A DNA stretch of 53,405 nt, from NCBI GenBank assembly GCA_934255545.1, contig CAKQOE010000015.1, forward strand, positions 1 to 53,405, written 5' to 3'. Source of the stretch: an uncultured Clostridia bacterium. Lineage in GTDB: Bacteria > Bacillota > Clostridia > Peptostreptococcales > Anaerovoracaceae. Shown here one piece after another: positions 7,400 through 14,124 of this stretch. The notes below the pieces were generated by a model. That model was given only the letters and a program-made list of their open reading frames with translations, was not told the origin of the DNA and made no database searches. Made by a program: the position numbers and the translations under genes. The number at the start of each line of letters is the position of its first letter. Within the stretch, counting starts at the first letter, position 1.

Positions 7400-7498
7400 A
7401 TGACACATTTAAAAAACATCTTTATAGGCTGCATATTGATTGCCGCCTGCTGCATTACTGAATGTCCTGTATGCGGGCATTTCATATGCACATGCTAA
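7400..7498 (+). CDS. 32-residue Cys-rich membrane-like peptide
   Basis: ATG 7400 follows AAAGGAG at an ideal distance. The peptide has a hydrophobic stretch (IFIGCILIAAC) and a tail with CxxCxxxxCxC (CPVCGHFICTC), six to seven Cys in all. It could be a small membrane peptide with a metal-binding tail, or a lipoprotein-like signal. Expression is supported only by the ribosome site. Confidence 0.5.
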   Translation: MTHLKNIFIGCILIAACCITECPVCGHFICTC

Positions 7499-7532
7499 TT
7501 ATCACTGAAGAGGAAACAGAAAGGCCAAGACA

Positions 7533-7847
7533 ATGAAAGTAAATAAAATACCTGAAGACGAGACAATAAACAAGGCAAAAGCTGACGAGCTTTTCAAAGA
7601 ACACGCCATATTATTCGGAACACGTGACGCAGTTCCAGAAAGTATCGTTATTCGACTATTCGGAGGGAAAAGCGCAGCAAGTGTTAAATCTAATTATAAA
7701 AATGCAGGTAAATTTTGGAACACATATTTTTATGATGGCGATTATGAATCAACGTATATTACCGAATTAGGGTTTTACGCAGCGTGTACTTTTCACAACG
7801 CACGCGCAACAGGGTGTAAAATAGATCCAACCGGTTTATTAGATTGA
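7533..7847 (+). CDS. Hypothetical protein of the element
   Basis: 104 residues, soluble, with no motif I recognise. The middle contains SIVIRLFGGKSAASVKSNYKNAGKFWNTYFYDGDYES, which looks folded; the end has a conserved-looking FHNARATGCKIDPTGLLD. The ribosome site (AAGGCCAAGAC) is moderate. It is the last gene before the attachment site. Confidence 0.5.
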   Translation: MKVNKIPEDETINKAKADELFKEHAILFGTRDAVPESIVIRLFGGKSAASVKSNYKNAGKFWNTYFYDGDYESTYITELGFYAACTFHNARATGCKIDPTGLLD

Positions 7848-7916
7848 TATTATAAAACCATTATGAATACGCAAAGTACGAAAGCGCACATGTGTGCGGA
7901 TTTATGTATAACTATT

Positions 7917-8039
7917 CGGACAAATCGGACACCATAAAAATATTATAATAAAAGCAAAAAAGCGGCCATACTGAAGAGGTCAAAGCGTTGGTTCTCTTCA
8001 CTGTGCTGCTTTTTAATTTTGTCCGTTATTTGTCCGTTA
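7917..8039. repeat. Direct and inverted TTTGTCCG repeats near the attachment site
   Basis: TTTGTCCGTTA occurs twice in perfect tandem (8018-8028, 8029-8039). The inverted counterpart CGGACAAATCGGACA lies at 7917-7931. Position, 130 bases inside the element end, and arrangement fit arm-type integrase or excisionase binding sites; iterons are an alternative. Confidence 0.55.
7956..8014. terminator. Large terminator-like hairpin
   Basis: AAAAAAGC (7956-7963) pairs with GCTTTTTT-type sequence near 8008-8014, and TGAAGAG (7972-7978) pairs with CTCTTCA (7994-8000). One strand of the inner stem is a copy of the element-wide octamer. It probably ends transcription of the last genes of the element. 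Confidence 0.55.
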
Positions 8040-8167
8040 AAAATACAAAAAAGTATAAAAAAGAACAAGAAAACATAAAGAAATACAAAAATGCATATTC
8101 TCATAAACGTTGAAATATCAATAAAAACGCAGAAATAATAAAAAATAAAAGAAACATTAGTTCAAAC

Positions 8168-8211
8168 TACGAATGCGAAGGTCGCAGGTTCGAATCCTGC
8201 ATGGCGCGCCA
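8168..8211 (+). other. attR with 3' half of tRNA-Arg(ACG)
   Basis: From the anticodon loop onward: CTACGAA loop, TGCGA stem, AGGTC, T-arm GCAGGTTCGAATCCTGC, acceptor strand and CCA (8209-8211). There is no 5' half upstream, so this is the displaced copy made when an element integrates at the anticodon loop of an intact tRNA; that copy should lie left of the window. The anticodon reading ACG is inferred from the loop. Confidence 0.8.
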
Positions 8212-8222
8212 AAGAAATGTTG

Positions 8223-8262
8223 AAAAACCAACGGTTTGAGAGATTCTTACCGTTGGTTTTTT
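8223..8262 (+). terminator. Terminator of the tRNA-Arg unit
   Basis: AACCAACGG (about 8226-8234) pairs with CCGTTGGTT (8250-8258), followed by TTTT. It belongs to the original chromosomal tRNA gene. Confidence 0.85.
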
Positions 8263-8385
8263 CTTTGCTTTTTACTCGATTTAACGACTTGGTTTCAGAT
8301 GCTTTAATAATTATGTGCGATTGATTGAACTGCTGATACCATGCGTTCAGGTGATATTGCAACGTAATATTCAGCTGTTATAGAA

Positions 8386-8439
8386 ATGTCTGATGTGAAT
8401 ATCATAGTTGACATAATAAACAGTATCTTAAAAAAATAA
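8386..8439 (+). pseudogene. Truncated type I toxin of a second TA locus
   Basis: MSDVNIIVDIINSILKK matches the C-terminal half of the toxin at 6214 (NIVVDIINSIIKK), but the N-terminal half and the ribosome site are gone. The stop codon again sits in a bidirectional terminator (AATAACCGCT/AGCGGTTATT, 8435-8468). It lies outside the half-tRNA, so it is probably a scar of an earlier related integration. Confidence 0.7.
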
Positions 8440-8512
8440 CCGCTCCAGGCCAAAGGATAGCGGTTATTTTATCGAATAACTAAACCCGGCAGCCGTCAGG
8501 CTCTCCGTTGTT
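8430..8512 (-). ncRNA. Antisense antitoxin RNA of the second TA locus
   Basis: The minus-strand TATAAT (complement of 8519-8524) gives a start near 8512. The RNA begins like its relative at 6285-6372 (AGACAACAACGGAGAGCC, then TGACGGCT) and ends at the shared terminator. The antitoxin appears intact while its toxin is truncated, as expected if the RNA is kept for cross-protection or by chance. Confidence 0.6.
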
Positions 8513-8546
8513 GTCTTAATTATAGCATGATACAGGGGAACAGGAA

Positions 8547-8723
8547 ATGAAAGAAAATGAAGAAAAAAGTGCGTGTACAGACTATGAAATATCACCGGAA
8601 GTGTTGTATCATATGGAGGACGCTATAAGAAATTTCAAAGTAGGAAATGTTTCGCAGCCTGTTGATCTGTCTGATTTTGATGCAGTATGTGAAGCAGAGG
8701 TTACAGCAACGGAGGATGTATGA
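8547..8723 (+). CDS. Small acidic protein, antitoxin-like
   Basis: 58 residues from ATG 8547, with GGGGAACAGGA upstream. Acidic, with helix-like YEISPEVLYHMEDAIRNF and a C-terminal NVSQPVDLSDFD pattern reminiscent of RelB-type antitoxins, but there is no toxin partner. The stop overlaps the next start (ATGA), so translation of the membrane protein downstream is probably coupled to it. The function is not known. Confidence 0.5.
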   Translation: MKENEEKSACTDYEISPEVLYHMEDAIRNFKVGNVSQPVDLSDFDAVCEAEVTATEDV

Positions 8724-8926
8724 CAAGGTTATTGACTTTAGCGGCAGGTATTATATGTATTGTGTTGTGGCTGGTACTGCGGACCTGGGGCAGGATAGGG
8801 CGTATAGAGGACTCAACGGCTAAGCTTATGATGTATTCCATGCTGCAGGCGCTTGCGCGGTTTGGCGGCCTTGTGTGTTTCTGGGCCGGCGTAGCTGTAT
8901 TTATACATCTGTTTTTATCGAGGTAA
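8720..8926 (+). CDS. Small two-helix membrane protein
   Basis: 68 residues with two predicted membrane helices (LLTLAAGIICIVLWLVL and FGGLVCFWAGVAVFIHLFL) separated by a short amphipathic loop. The start overlaps the preceding stop by four bases. Convergent with the MATE gene, whose stop is only 17 bases further. No family is recognised. Confidence 0.5.
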   Translation: MTRLLTLAAGIICIVLWLVLRTWGRIGRIEDSTAKLMMYSMLQALARFGGLVCFWAGVAVFIHLFLSR

Positions 8927-8942
8927 TGCATAATACATACGG

Positions 8943-10298
8943 TCAGTCGGCAGGCGCGTATCTTTTTCTGACCTTCGCGCGGACGATCAGGAGGCAGACT
9001 GTCTGCATCGCTATCGTGATCACCCATGAAGCAGGGAACGATATGAAGAGGTTCGTGAGCGTCCTGTGCATCGGGAATATCGTGTAGATCCAGAATATCC
9101 TGAAAAGGCATACGCCTGTAAGAGTTATGAACATAGGTACAGTAGAGTAGTTCATGCCGCGGATCGCGCCGGGAAGCGTGTCCATGATGCCGCACAGCGC
9201 GTAAGGCACGCAGACTACCATTATATTTTCCATGCCGTATGCTATGACCTTCGGATCAGTAGAGTATATGCCGAGGACAGATTCGCCGAAAACAGCAGAA
9301 AGCACGCCGAGAACAGTTCCAACGACTATATCCATCATAACGCATAATACGATGATGCGGTCTATGCGCTTAGTGTTGCCGACGCCGTAATTCTGACTCG
9401 TGAAGCTCAGGCATGCCTGAGTTACAGCGTTGACGCCCATATAGAGGAAGCTGTTTACATTTGTGGCTGCTGCGCAGCCGGCCATCGCCAGTGATCCGAA
9501 TGAATTTACAGACGACTGTATAAGGACATTTGAGAAGTTTATGAGCATGCTCTGAAGGCCCGCCGGTACGCCTATGCGGAGCATATCGCCGAGTATGCGC
9601 CAGTTTATGCGCAGCACCCGGATGTCAAGATGATAAGGACCGTCAGTCCTGATAAGCAGCCTTACAACAAGACCGCATGAGAGCATCTGCGATATAACAG
9701 TTGCGACAGCGACGCCGGCGACGCCCATATTGAAAACTATCACAAATATCATGTTGAGACAGATGTTTGTAAGACCGGCCGCTATGAGATAGTAGAGCGG
9801 CCTGCGCGTATCTCCTGTAGCTCTGAGTATCGCAGCGCCGAAGTTATATACCATAAAGAACGGCATGCCGCAGAAATATATCCTCATATATAATGTAGAA
9901 AGATCGATAACGTCATCAGGCGAGCCCATGAGCTCAAGCGCGGGGCGTGATATAAGGACGCCTGCAGCGAGGAGCATAAATCCTGAAACTATACCGGTAA
10001 GTATCGCAGTATGTACAGTGTCAGACAGCTTTTTGAAATCACGTGAAGCGTAGTATCGAGCTGTAAGAACGTTTGCGCCTATCGTGATGCCTATAAAAAG
10101 GTTCATTATAACTATATTGAGCGATGAAGTAGAACCGACAGCCGCAAGCGCCCGGCTTCCTGTCCAGCGGCCTACTACTATGATGTCCATCGCGTTGAAC
10201 AGCAGCTGCAGCATGCCGGAGAGCATGAGCGGCGCTGAGAAAATTATAAGCTTTTTGAGCAGCGGTCCGCTGCACATATCCATTTCGTATTTACTCAT
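8943..10298 (-). CDS. MATE-family efflux transporter
   Basis: 451 residues, 12 predicted membrane segments, a normal length for MATE. Family features include the N-terminal GPLLKKLIIFSAPLMLSGMLQ...MDIIVVGRW and the internal repeat AILRATGDTRRPL. GGAGGTAATTTC precedes the ATG. These transporters expel cationic drugs or metabolites using Na+ or H+ gradients; the substrate cannot be inferred. The gene stands alone on the minus strand. Confidence 0.93.
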   Translation of the reverse strand: MSKYEMDMCSGPLLKKLIIFSAPLMLSGMLQLLFNAMDIIVVGRWTGSRALAAVGSTSSLNIVIMNLFIGITIGANVLTARYYASRDFKKLSDTVHTAILTGIVSGFMLLAAGVLISRPALELMGSPDDVIDLSTLYMRIYFCGMPFFMVYNFGAAILRATGDTRRPLYYLIAAGLTNICLNMIFVIVFNMGVAGVAVATVISQMLSCGLVVRLLIRTDGPYHLDIRVLRINWRILGDMLRIGVPAGLQSMLINFSNVLIQSSVNSFGSLAMAGCAAATNVNSFLYMGVNAVTQACLSFTSQNYGVGNTKRIDRIIVLCVMMDIVVGTVLGVLSAVFGESVLGIYSTDPKVIAYGMENIMVVCVPYALCGIMDTLPGAIRGMNYSTVPMFITLTGVCLFRIFWIYTIFPMHRTLTNLFISFPASWVITIAMQTVCLLIVRAKVRKRYAPAD

Positions 10299-10527
10299 GA
10301 AATTACCTCCTTTTCCTGAACAAGTACCGCAACAGTGCGATCATGACGGTACAACTAAAAAAACAGTAAAAGAAAACAAATGATATATCACCGGGATATA
10401 CCATTTGCTGAATAAACGTTATTAAGATCTTAGACCGCAGGTGATGCGGATATCGCGCGCCGGGCGCGCGCAGTTATGCTTCCGGCTTTGCCGGGCTTAT
10501 TGATTATATATGTAAATGATTTGCGGA
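10299..10527. other. Intergenic gap with GC-rich hairpins
   Basis: It contains GCGCGC-CGG-GCGCGC (10455-10469) and CCGGC-TTTG-CCGGG just after it. These form the likely transcription end of the MltG-like gene (minus strand). No gene is seen. Confidence 0.5.
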
Positions 10528-10947
10528 TCAGCTCGTAAGTATCACGACTATCTGCTCCGGCGTTGAGCCTGCCGGGATCGTGAATGATCCTACCTTGAGG
10601 CGCGTGGCTGCTCCGGCCGCGTTTACAGCGTTTATGAATGTCTGGCTGTCAGTGACGAGACCTGCGCTTGCAAGAGCCTGTCCTATGGATTCAGCTGACT
10701 GGTTGGCGCTTACCGTGAACGAAACATCGCCTGAAGGCGCTTTAGTCTGACTGTCGCTGTCATCGCTTTCATCATCGGATGAGCCGTCTGTTTCCTCGAC
10801 CTGAGTGCCTGATCCTGTGTTGTCAGGCGTTCCGTAATGCATGATCGCTGAAACGCGCCATGATATGAGGATGAGCGCTGCGATTATGATAAGGAGCGTG
10901 ACGAGTATGTCACTTACATTGTAGATTATATCACGAATTTTATTCAT
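10528..10947 (-). CDS. MltG-like membrane protein, short form
   Basis: The start is ATG at 10945-10947 (MNKIRDII) behind AGGGGG; the frame runs further upstream without a ribosome site. 139 residues: one N-terminal membrane segment (DILVTLLIIIAALILISW), a Ser/Asp-rich linker, then VSFTVSANQSAESIGQALASAG...FINAV...LKVGSFTIPAGSTPEQIVVIL, which matches the LysM-like N-terminal domain of MltG endolytic transglycosylases. The catalytic domain is absent, so this is a short extracytoplasmic relative with no enzymatic activity to be expected. Confidence 0.7.
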   Translation of the reverse strand: MNKIRDIIYNVSDILVTLLIIIAALILISWRVSAIMHYGTPDNTGSGTQVEETDGSSDDESDDSDSQTKAPSGDVSFTVSANQSAESIGQALASAGLVTDSQTFINAVNAAGAATRLKVGSFTIPAGSTPEQIVVILTS

Positions 10948-11092
10948 AACAGAAAAACCCCCTGAGTCAATATTAACACAAAATATTCTGTCGAACAATG
11001 AAGATACTGTGAAATTTGCGGACGGCGCCAACATTCTCTTTTTTTTTAAATCTGTATACGGTATAATTAGAAAGATTGGAGTAAATACGGGA

Positions 11093-12235
11093 ATGATAAA
11101 GATAACTGCAGGCAGAAACGACGCAGAACAGCGTCTTGACCGCTTTCTGAGAAAGTATCTCAGGGGCGCAACGCTTGGAAATATATACAAGATAATAAGA
11201 AAAGATATAAAGATAAACGGTTCGCGCGCAGGCGTGAAAAACGAGACTGTCATACATGAGGGCGATGAGATATCGCTTTATATAAGTGACGCAGACTTTG
11301 AAAAGTACACAGGAGGCAGCAATGCTTCAGGAGCGGCTGAGGCGCCTCACGGCGCCGGACGGGATGCGGGAAACGCGCCTGCTGCAGCCGGCAAAAAAAG
11401 ACCGCGCAGGTCGTTTGGCATAATATACGAGGATGAGAACGTCATAGCAGTGGAAAAGCCTTACGGCCTTCTGACGCACGGTGACGGGCGCGAAAAGAAA
11501 AATACGCTTGTTAATCAGGTCATCGATCACCTGATAGAAAAGGGTGATTACGTGCCGCGCCTTGAGCGCAGCTTTACGCCTGCGGCTGTCAACCGGCTTG
11601 ACAGAAATACTACAGGTATAGTTCTTCTCGGAAAGAACGCTGCGGCGCTCAGGACGCTTAATGCGATGATACGTTCAAAGGAAAGCGTGAGCAAATATTA
11701 TATAACTATAGTAAAAGGCGAGCTTGAGGGCGAGCTGAGGCTTGAAGGCGAGCTTGTAAAGGATGAGGCTCGCAATATCGTTTCAGTAAGCGCCCAGGCA
11801 GATGAGAGCGGAGCGCAGGGAGCAACGGCATCCGGCTGTCCGCCCGATGCCTCCCGGAACGGCCGCCACGCATCACCACAGGCGGCCGGAGGGCGCGCGA
11901 AGCAGATAACCACGATCGCCCGCCCGCTCGCTGTAAACAACGGATTCACGCTCGCAGAGATAGAGCTCATAACAGGCCGCACTCACCAGATAAGAGCCCA
12001 CATGGCGAGCGCCGGCCACCCTGTCATCGGAGACGCAAAATACGGCGACCCTGCCGTAAACGACAGCGTCGCCTCACGCTACGGCCTGAAAGCCCAGCTC
12101 CTCCACGCATACAGACTCGTCATAAATGACGCAGACGAGCCGCTTGAGTACCTGAAGGGCAGAGAATTCAAAGCGCCGCTTACGAAGCAGGCAGCAAAAG
12201 TATGCCGCAGCATGTTTCCCGATACAGAGATATAG
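11093..12235 (+). CDS. RluA-family 23S rRNA pseudouridine synthase
   Basis: The start is ATG 11093 (MIKITAGRND); TATAAT lies at about 11062-11067. An S4 RNA-binding domain (about 10-75: RLDRFLRKYLRG...GDEISLYI) and the RluA catalytic domain with NRLDRNTTGIVLLGK (catalytic Asp) and TGRTHQIRAHMA. Residues about 240-275 are a Gly/Ala/Ser-rich insertion without family counterpart; its DNA contains CGGCCGCC/GGCGGCCG arms (11860-11888). It isomerises U to pseudouridine in rRNA. A second short low-complexity linker separates the S4 and catalytic domains. Confidence 0.9.
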   Translation: MIKITAGRNDAEQRLDRFLRKYLRGATLGNIYKIIRKDIKINGSRAGVKNETVIHEGDEISLYISDADFEKYTGGSNASGAAEAPHGAGRDAGNAPAAAGKKRPRRSFGIIYEDENVIAVEKPYGLLTHGDGREKKNTLVNQVIDHLIEKGDYVPRLERSFTPAAVNRLDRNTTGIVLLGKNAAALRTLNAMIRSKESVSKYYITIVKGELEGELRLEGELVKDEARNIVSVSAQADESGAQGATASGCPPDASRNGRHASPQAAGGRAKQITTIARPLAVNNGFTLAEIELITGRTHQIRAHMASAGHPVIGDAKYGDPAVNDSVASRYGLKAQLLHAYRLVINDADEPLEYLKGREFKAPLTKQAAKVCRSMFPDTEI

Positions 12236-12314
12236 GGTATAGGTCCGGGACAGGGATCCGGGACATTCAGACCCATGCGAAGGAGCATAAATATAAAGAA
12301 GGGAATGGAAACAA

Positions 12315-13055
12315 ATGGAAAACGAAAAGTCTGAAAACGAAATAACAAAAGAACAGAAAACTGACATAAGCAGCGGCAGCACTGAAACAGGCGAAGCGCA
12401 GCAGGGCGGCAGCGGCGATAACGCGCAGGCAGGATCCGGCGACGGCGTGATACGCGCCGATGCAGCGACATCGGACGTCATTGAAGCTGCAGCGGAAGCC
12501 GCAAAAAAAACAAAGGGCTCCGAGGCGTTCGCATGGATAAGAGATATAATCATCGCCATAGTCATAGCGCTCATCATATCTCAGTTCATAACTCCGACTA
12601 TAGTCCAGGAGCACTCTATGGACGACACGCTGCACAACAACGACTACCTCATACTCTGGAAGATGGCGTACAGGTCGTCTGAGCCGTCATACGGAGATAT
12701 CGTTGTTTTCAAGAGCGACCTGCTCGACGATAAGGGCAAGGAAAAGCTGCTCATAAAGAGAGTCGTAGCAAGATCAGGCGACACGATAGCCGTAAAAGAC
12801 GGCTATGTTTACAGAAACGGCAAGCAGCTCATGGAACCGTACACAAAAGACGGCTACACGAACGGCGGTATCGACGAAACAGTAGTTCCTGACGGGAAGC
12901 TGTTCCTTCTCGGAGACAACCGCGTAGTAAGTATAGACAGCCGCGACCCGTCTGTAGGCTTTGTCGATGAAGACCTTGTTATAGGCAAGGCCGTGCTGAG
13001 GCTCTATCCGTTCAACAAGATGGGCGGCCTTTATTCAAACTACACAGAGGAGTAG
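12315..13055 (+). CDS. lepB: Type I signal peptidase
   Basis: 246 residues. A ~70-residue charged, low-complexity cytoplasmic N-terminus precedes one membrane segment (IIIAIVIALIISQFI). The serine box is EHSMDDTLHNNDYLI (Ser nucleophile), the Lys general base is in LLIKRVVARSGD, and the C-terminal box is LFLLGDNRVVSIDSR. It removes signal peptides of secreted proteins, including the SLH protein nearby. GAAGGGAATGG precedes the ATG; smpB follows 32 bases later. Confidence 0.95.
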   Translation: MENEKSENEITKEQKTDISSGSTETGEAQQGGSGDNAQAGSGDGVIRADAATSDVIEAAAEAAKKTKGSEAFAWIRDIIIAIVIALIISQFITPTIVQEHSMDDTLHNNDYLILWKMAYRSSEPSYGDIVVFKSDLLDDKGKEKLLIKRVVARSGDTIAVKDGYVYRNGKQLMEPYTKDGYTNGGIDETVVPDGKLFLLGDNRVVSIDSRDPSVGFVDEDLVIGKAVLRLYPFNKMGGLYSNYTEE

Positions 13056-13087
13056 CAAAATGGGAGCCGTGCTCCCGGAGGGGTAAT

Positions 13088-13546
13088 ATGGCAAGAAAAC
13101 AGATAGCTTCAAACAAAAAAGCATTTCATGATTATTTTATAGAAGAAAAATACGAGGCGGGCATCGTCCTGACAGGTACGGAGATAAAATCGATCCGCCA
13201 GGGCCGCATAAACCTGAAAGAAAGCTACGCCAAGGTCGAGCACGGCGAGGTATTCGTATACAGCATGAATATCAGCCCGTACGATCACGGCAACATATAT
13301 AATGTAGACCCGATGCGCCCGCGCAAGCTCCTGCTCAACAGGCGCGAGATCAGAAAGATAGACGCGACACTCGCGCAGCAGGGCCTTACGCTCATCCCGC
13401 TCAGCCTGTACCTTAACGAAAAGGGCATGGCAAAGCTTGAGATCGGCATAGCGCGAGGCAAAAAGCTCTATGATAAGCGCGAGTCCATAGCAAAGCGCGA
13501 CGCAGCAAGAAATATAGATCGCATGATGAAAACGCGCAACAGATAA
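13088..13546 (+). CDS. smpB: SsrA-binding protein
   Basis: 152 residues, full length. Family motifs are NKKAFHDYFIEEKYEAGIVLTGTEIKSIRQGRINL, SPYDHGNIYNVDPMRPRKLLL and the basic tail GKKLYDKRESIAKRD. It binds the tRNA-like domain of tmRNA and brings it to stalled ribosomes; its RNA partner ssrA is encoded 190 bases downstream. GGAGGGGTAAT is an ideal ribosome site. Confidence 0.98.
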   Translation: MARKQIASNKKAFHDYFIEEKYEAGIVLTGTEIKSIRQGRINLKESYAKVEHGEVFVYSMNISPYDHGNIYNVDPMRPRKLLLNRREIRKIDATLAQQGLTLIPLSLYLNEKGMAKLEIGIARGKKLYDKRESIAKRDAARNIDRMMKTRNR

Positions 13547-13560
13547 AACAGATAAAAAAA

Positions 13561-13598
13561 CAGCCGTCACCGGCTGATAGGGCGCGCTTTTGCGCGCC
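13561..13598. terminator. Two adjacent hairpins after smpB
   Basis: CAGCCG-TCAC-CGGCTG (13561-13576), repeated exactly at 26469-26484, then GGCGCGC-TTTT-GCGCGCC (13581-13598). There is no clear T tract on the plus strand; the A run before the first hairpin would act as a T tract on the minus strand. Confidence 0.55.
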
Positions 13599-13662
13599 GT
13601 TAGTGAACATACTGTATGTTAATTGAAATATAATCGTAATGATTATTAAGGACAAATTCGGT

Positions 13663-13668
13663 TATAAT
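13663..13668 (+). promoter_or_regulatory. -10 box of the tmRNA gene
   Basis: TATAAT, about 70 bases before the mature tmRNA 5' end, leaving room for a processed leader. The -35 is weak. A second TATAAT-like box lies at about 13629-13634. Confidence 0.5.
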
Positions 13669-13737
13669 ACTAATAGCTGAAAGATCAGCGCGCGTCGCCG
13701 CGCCGGTCAGAAAACTGCGTTTGTCCTCATCATATAT

Positions 13738-14092
13738 GGGGGTGTACAGGTTTCGACGGGGGTGTTGAAGCCGCAGAAGCGAGCCGCAGTCTCCCAGTCT
13801 GCGTTAAAAAGGGAAACTTAAATACAAACGCTAGAAATAACAATTTAGCTTACGCAGCTTAGTTAACGCTGCCTTGTCGGTCCGGACTCACCTGCAGGCC
13901 CGGGGCACCGGCATAATAAATGCAGGAAACCTCGCGTGAATTCCCGGCAGCGCGAGGGACTAACGGGATAGCCGCCGGCATAGCCTGCTTATGGGCGCTG
14001 CCGAAAGCGAAACAATAAATCATAAGCTGCGCTCGGAGACGCTGCCGTGGAGATGCTTTCGGACATGGGTTCGATTCCCATCACCTTCACCA
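13738..14092 (+). ncRNA. ssrA: tmRNA
   Basis: The 5' end GGGGGTG pairs (two G-T) with CACCTTC before the discriminator A and encoded CCA (14090-14092). The T-arm is ATGGG-TTCGATT-CCCAT, and the 5' region carries GTACAGGTTTCGACGGGG typical of tmRNA. The tag frame near 13832-13873 reads NTNARNNNLAYAA followed by TAG, ending in the usual hydrophobic degradation signal. It rescues stalled ribosomes together with SmpB upstream. One-piece form, standard length. Confidence 0.97.
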
Positions 14093-14100
14093 AATAAGGA

Positions 14101-14124
14101 AAGCTGTTGCTAATGCAACAGCTT
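14101..14124 (+). terminator. tmRNA terminator hairpin, cut by an IS
   Basis: AAGCTGTTGC-TAAT-GCAACAGCTT is a perfect 10-bp stem. The IS starts at the very next base, so the T tract that should follow has been displaced. Confidence 0.75.

Larger units (their letters stand above)
1..8211. mobile_element. Integrated phage/plasmid-like satellite element
   Basis: The element is bounded on the right by a 3' half-tRNA (8168-8211); its left end lies outside the window or is lost. Order: integrase and XRE repressor on the minus strand, then rightward tandem-HTH protein, excisionase, HUH Rep, Bro-N antirepressor, late-regulator-like protein, type I TA locus, RHH proteins and small hypotheticals. I see no capsid, portal, terminase, lysis, relaxase or Zot-like gene, so it resembles a satellite or an integrative rolling-circle plasmid rather than a complete phage. 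The integrase C-terminus is broken, so self-excision is doubtful. The boundary assignment rests on the half-tRNA and on gene content. Confidence 0.75.

Noticed and set aside
10973..11257. Minus-strand open frame opposite the start of the RluA gene
   Set aside because: Shadow of the RluA S4 domain; no ribosome site or motif.
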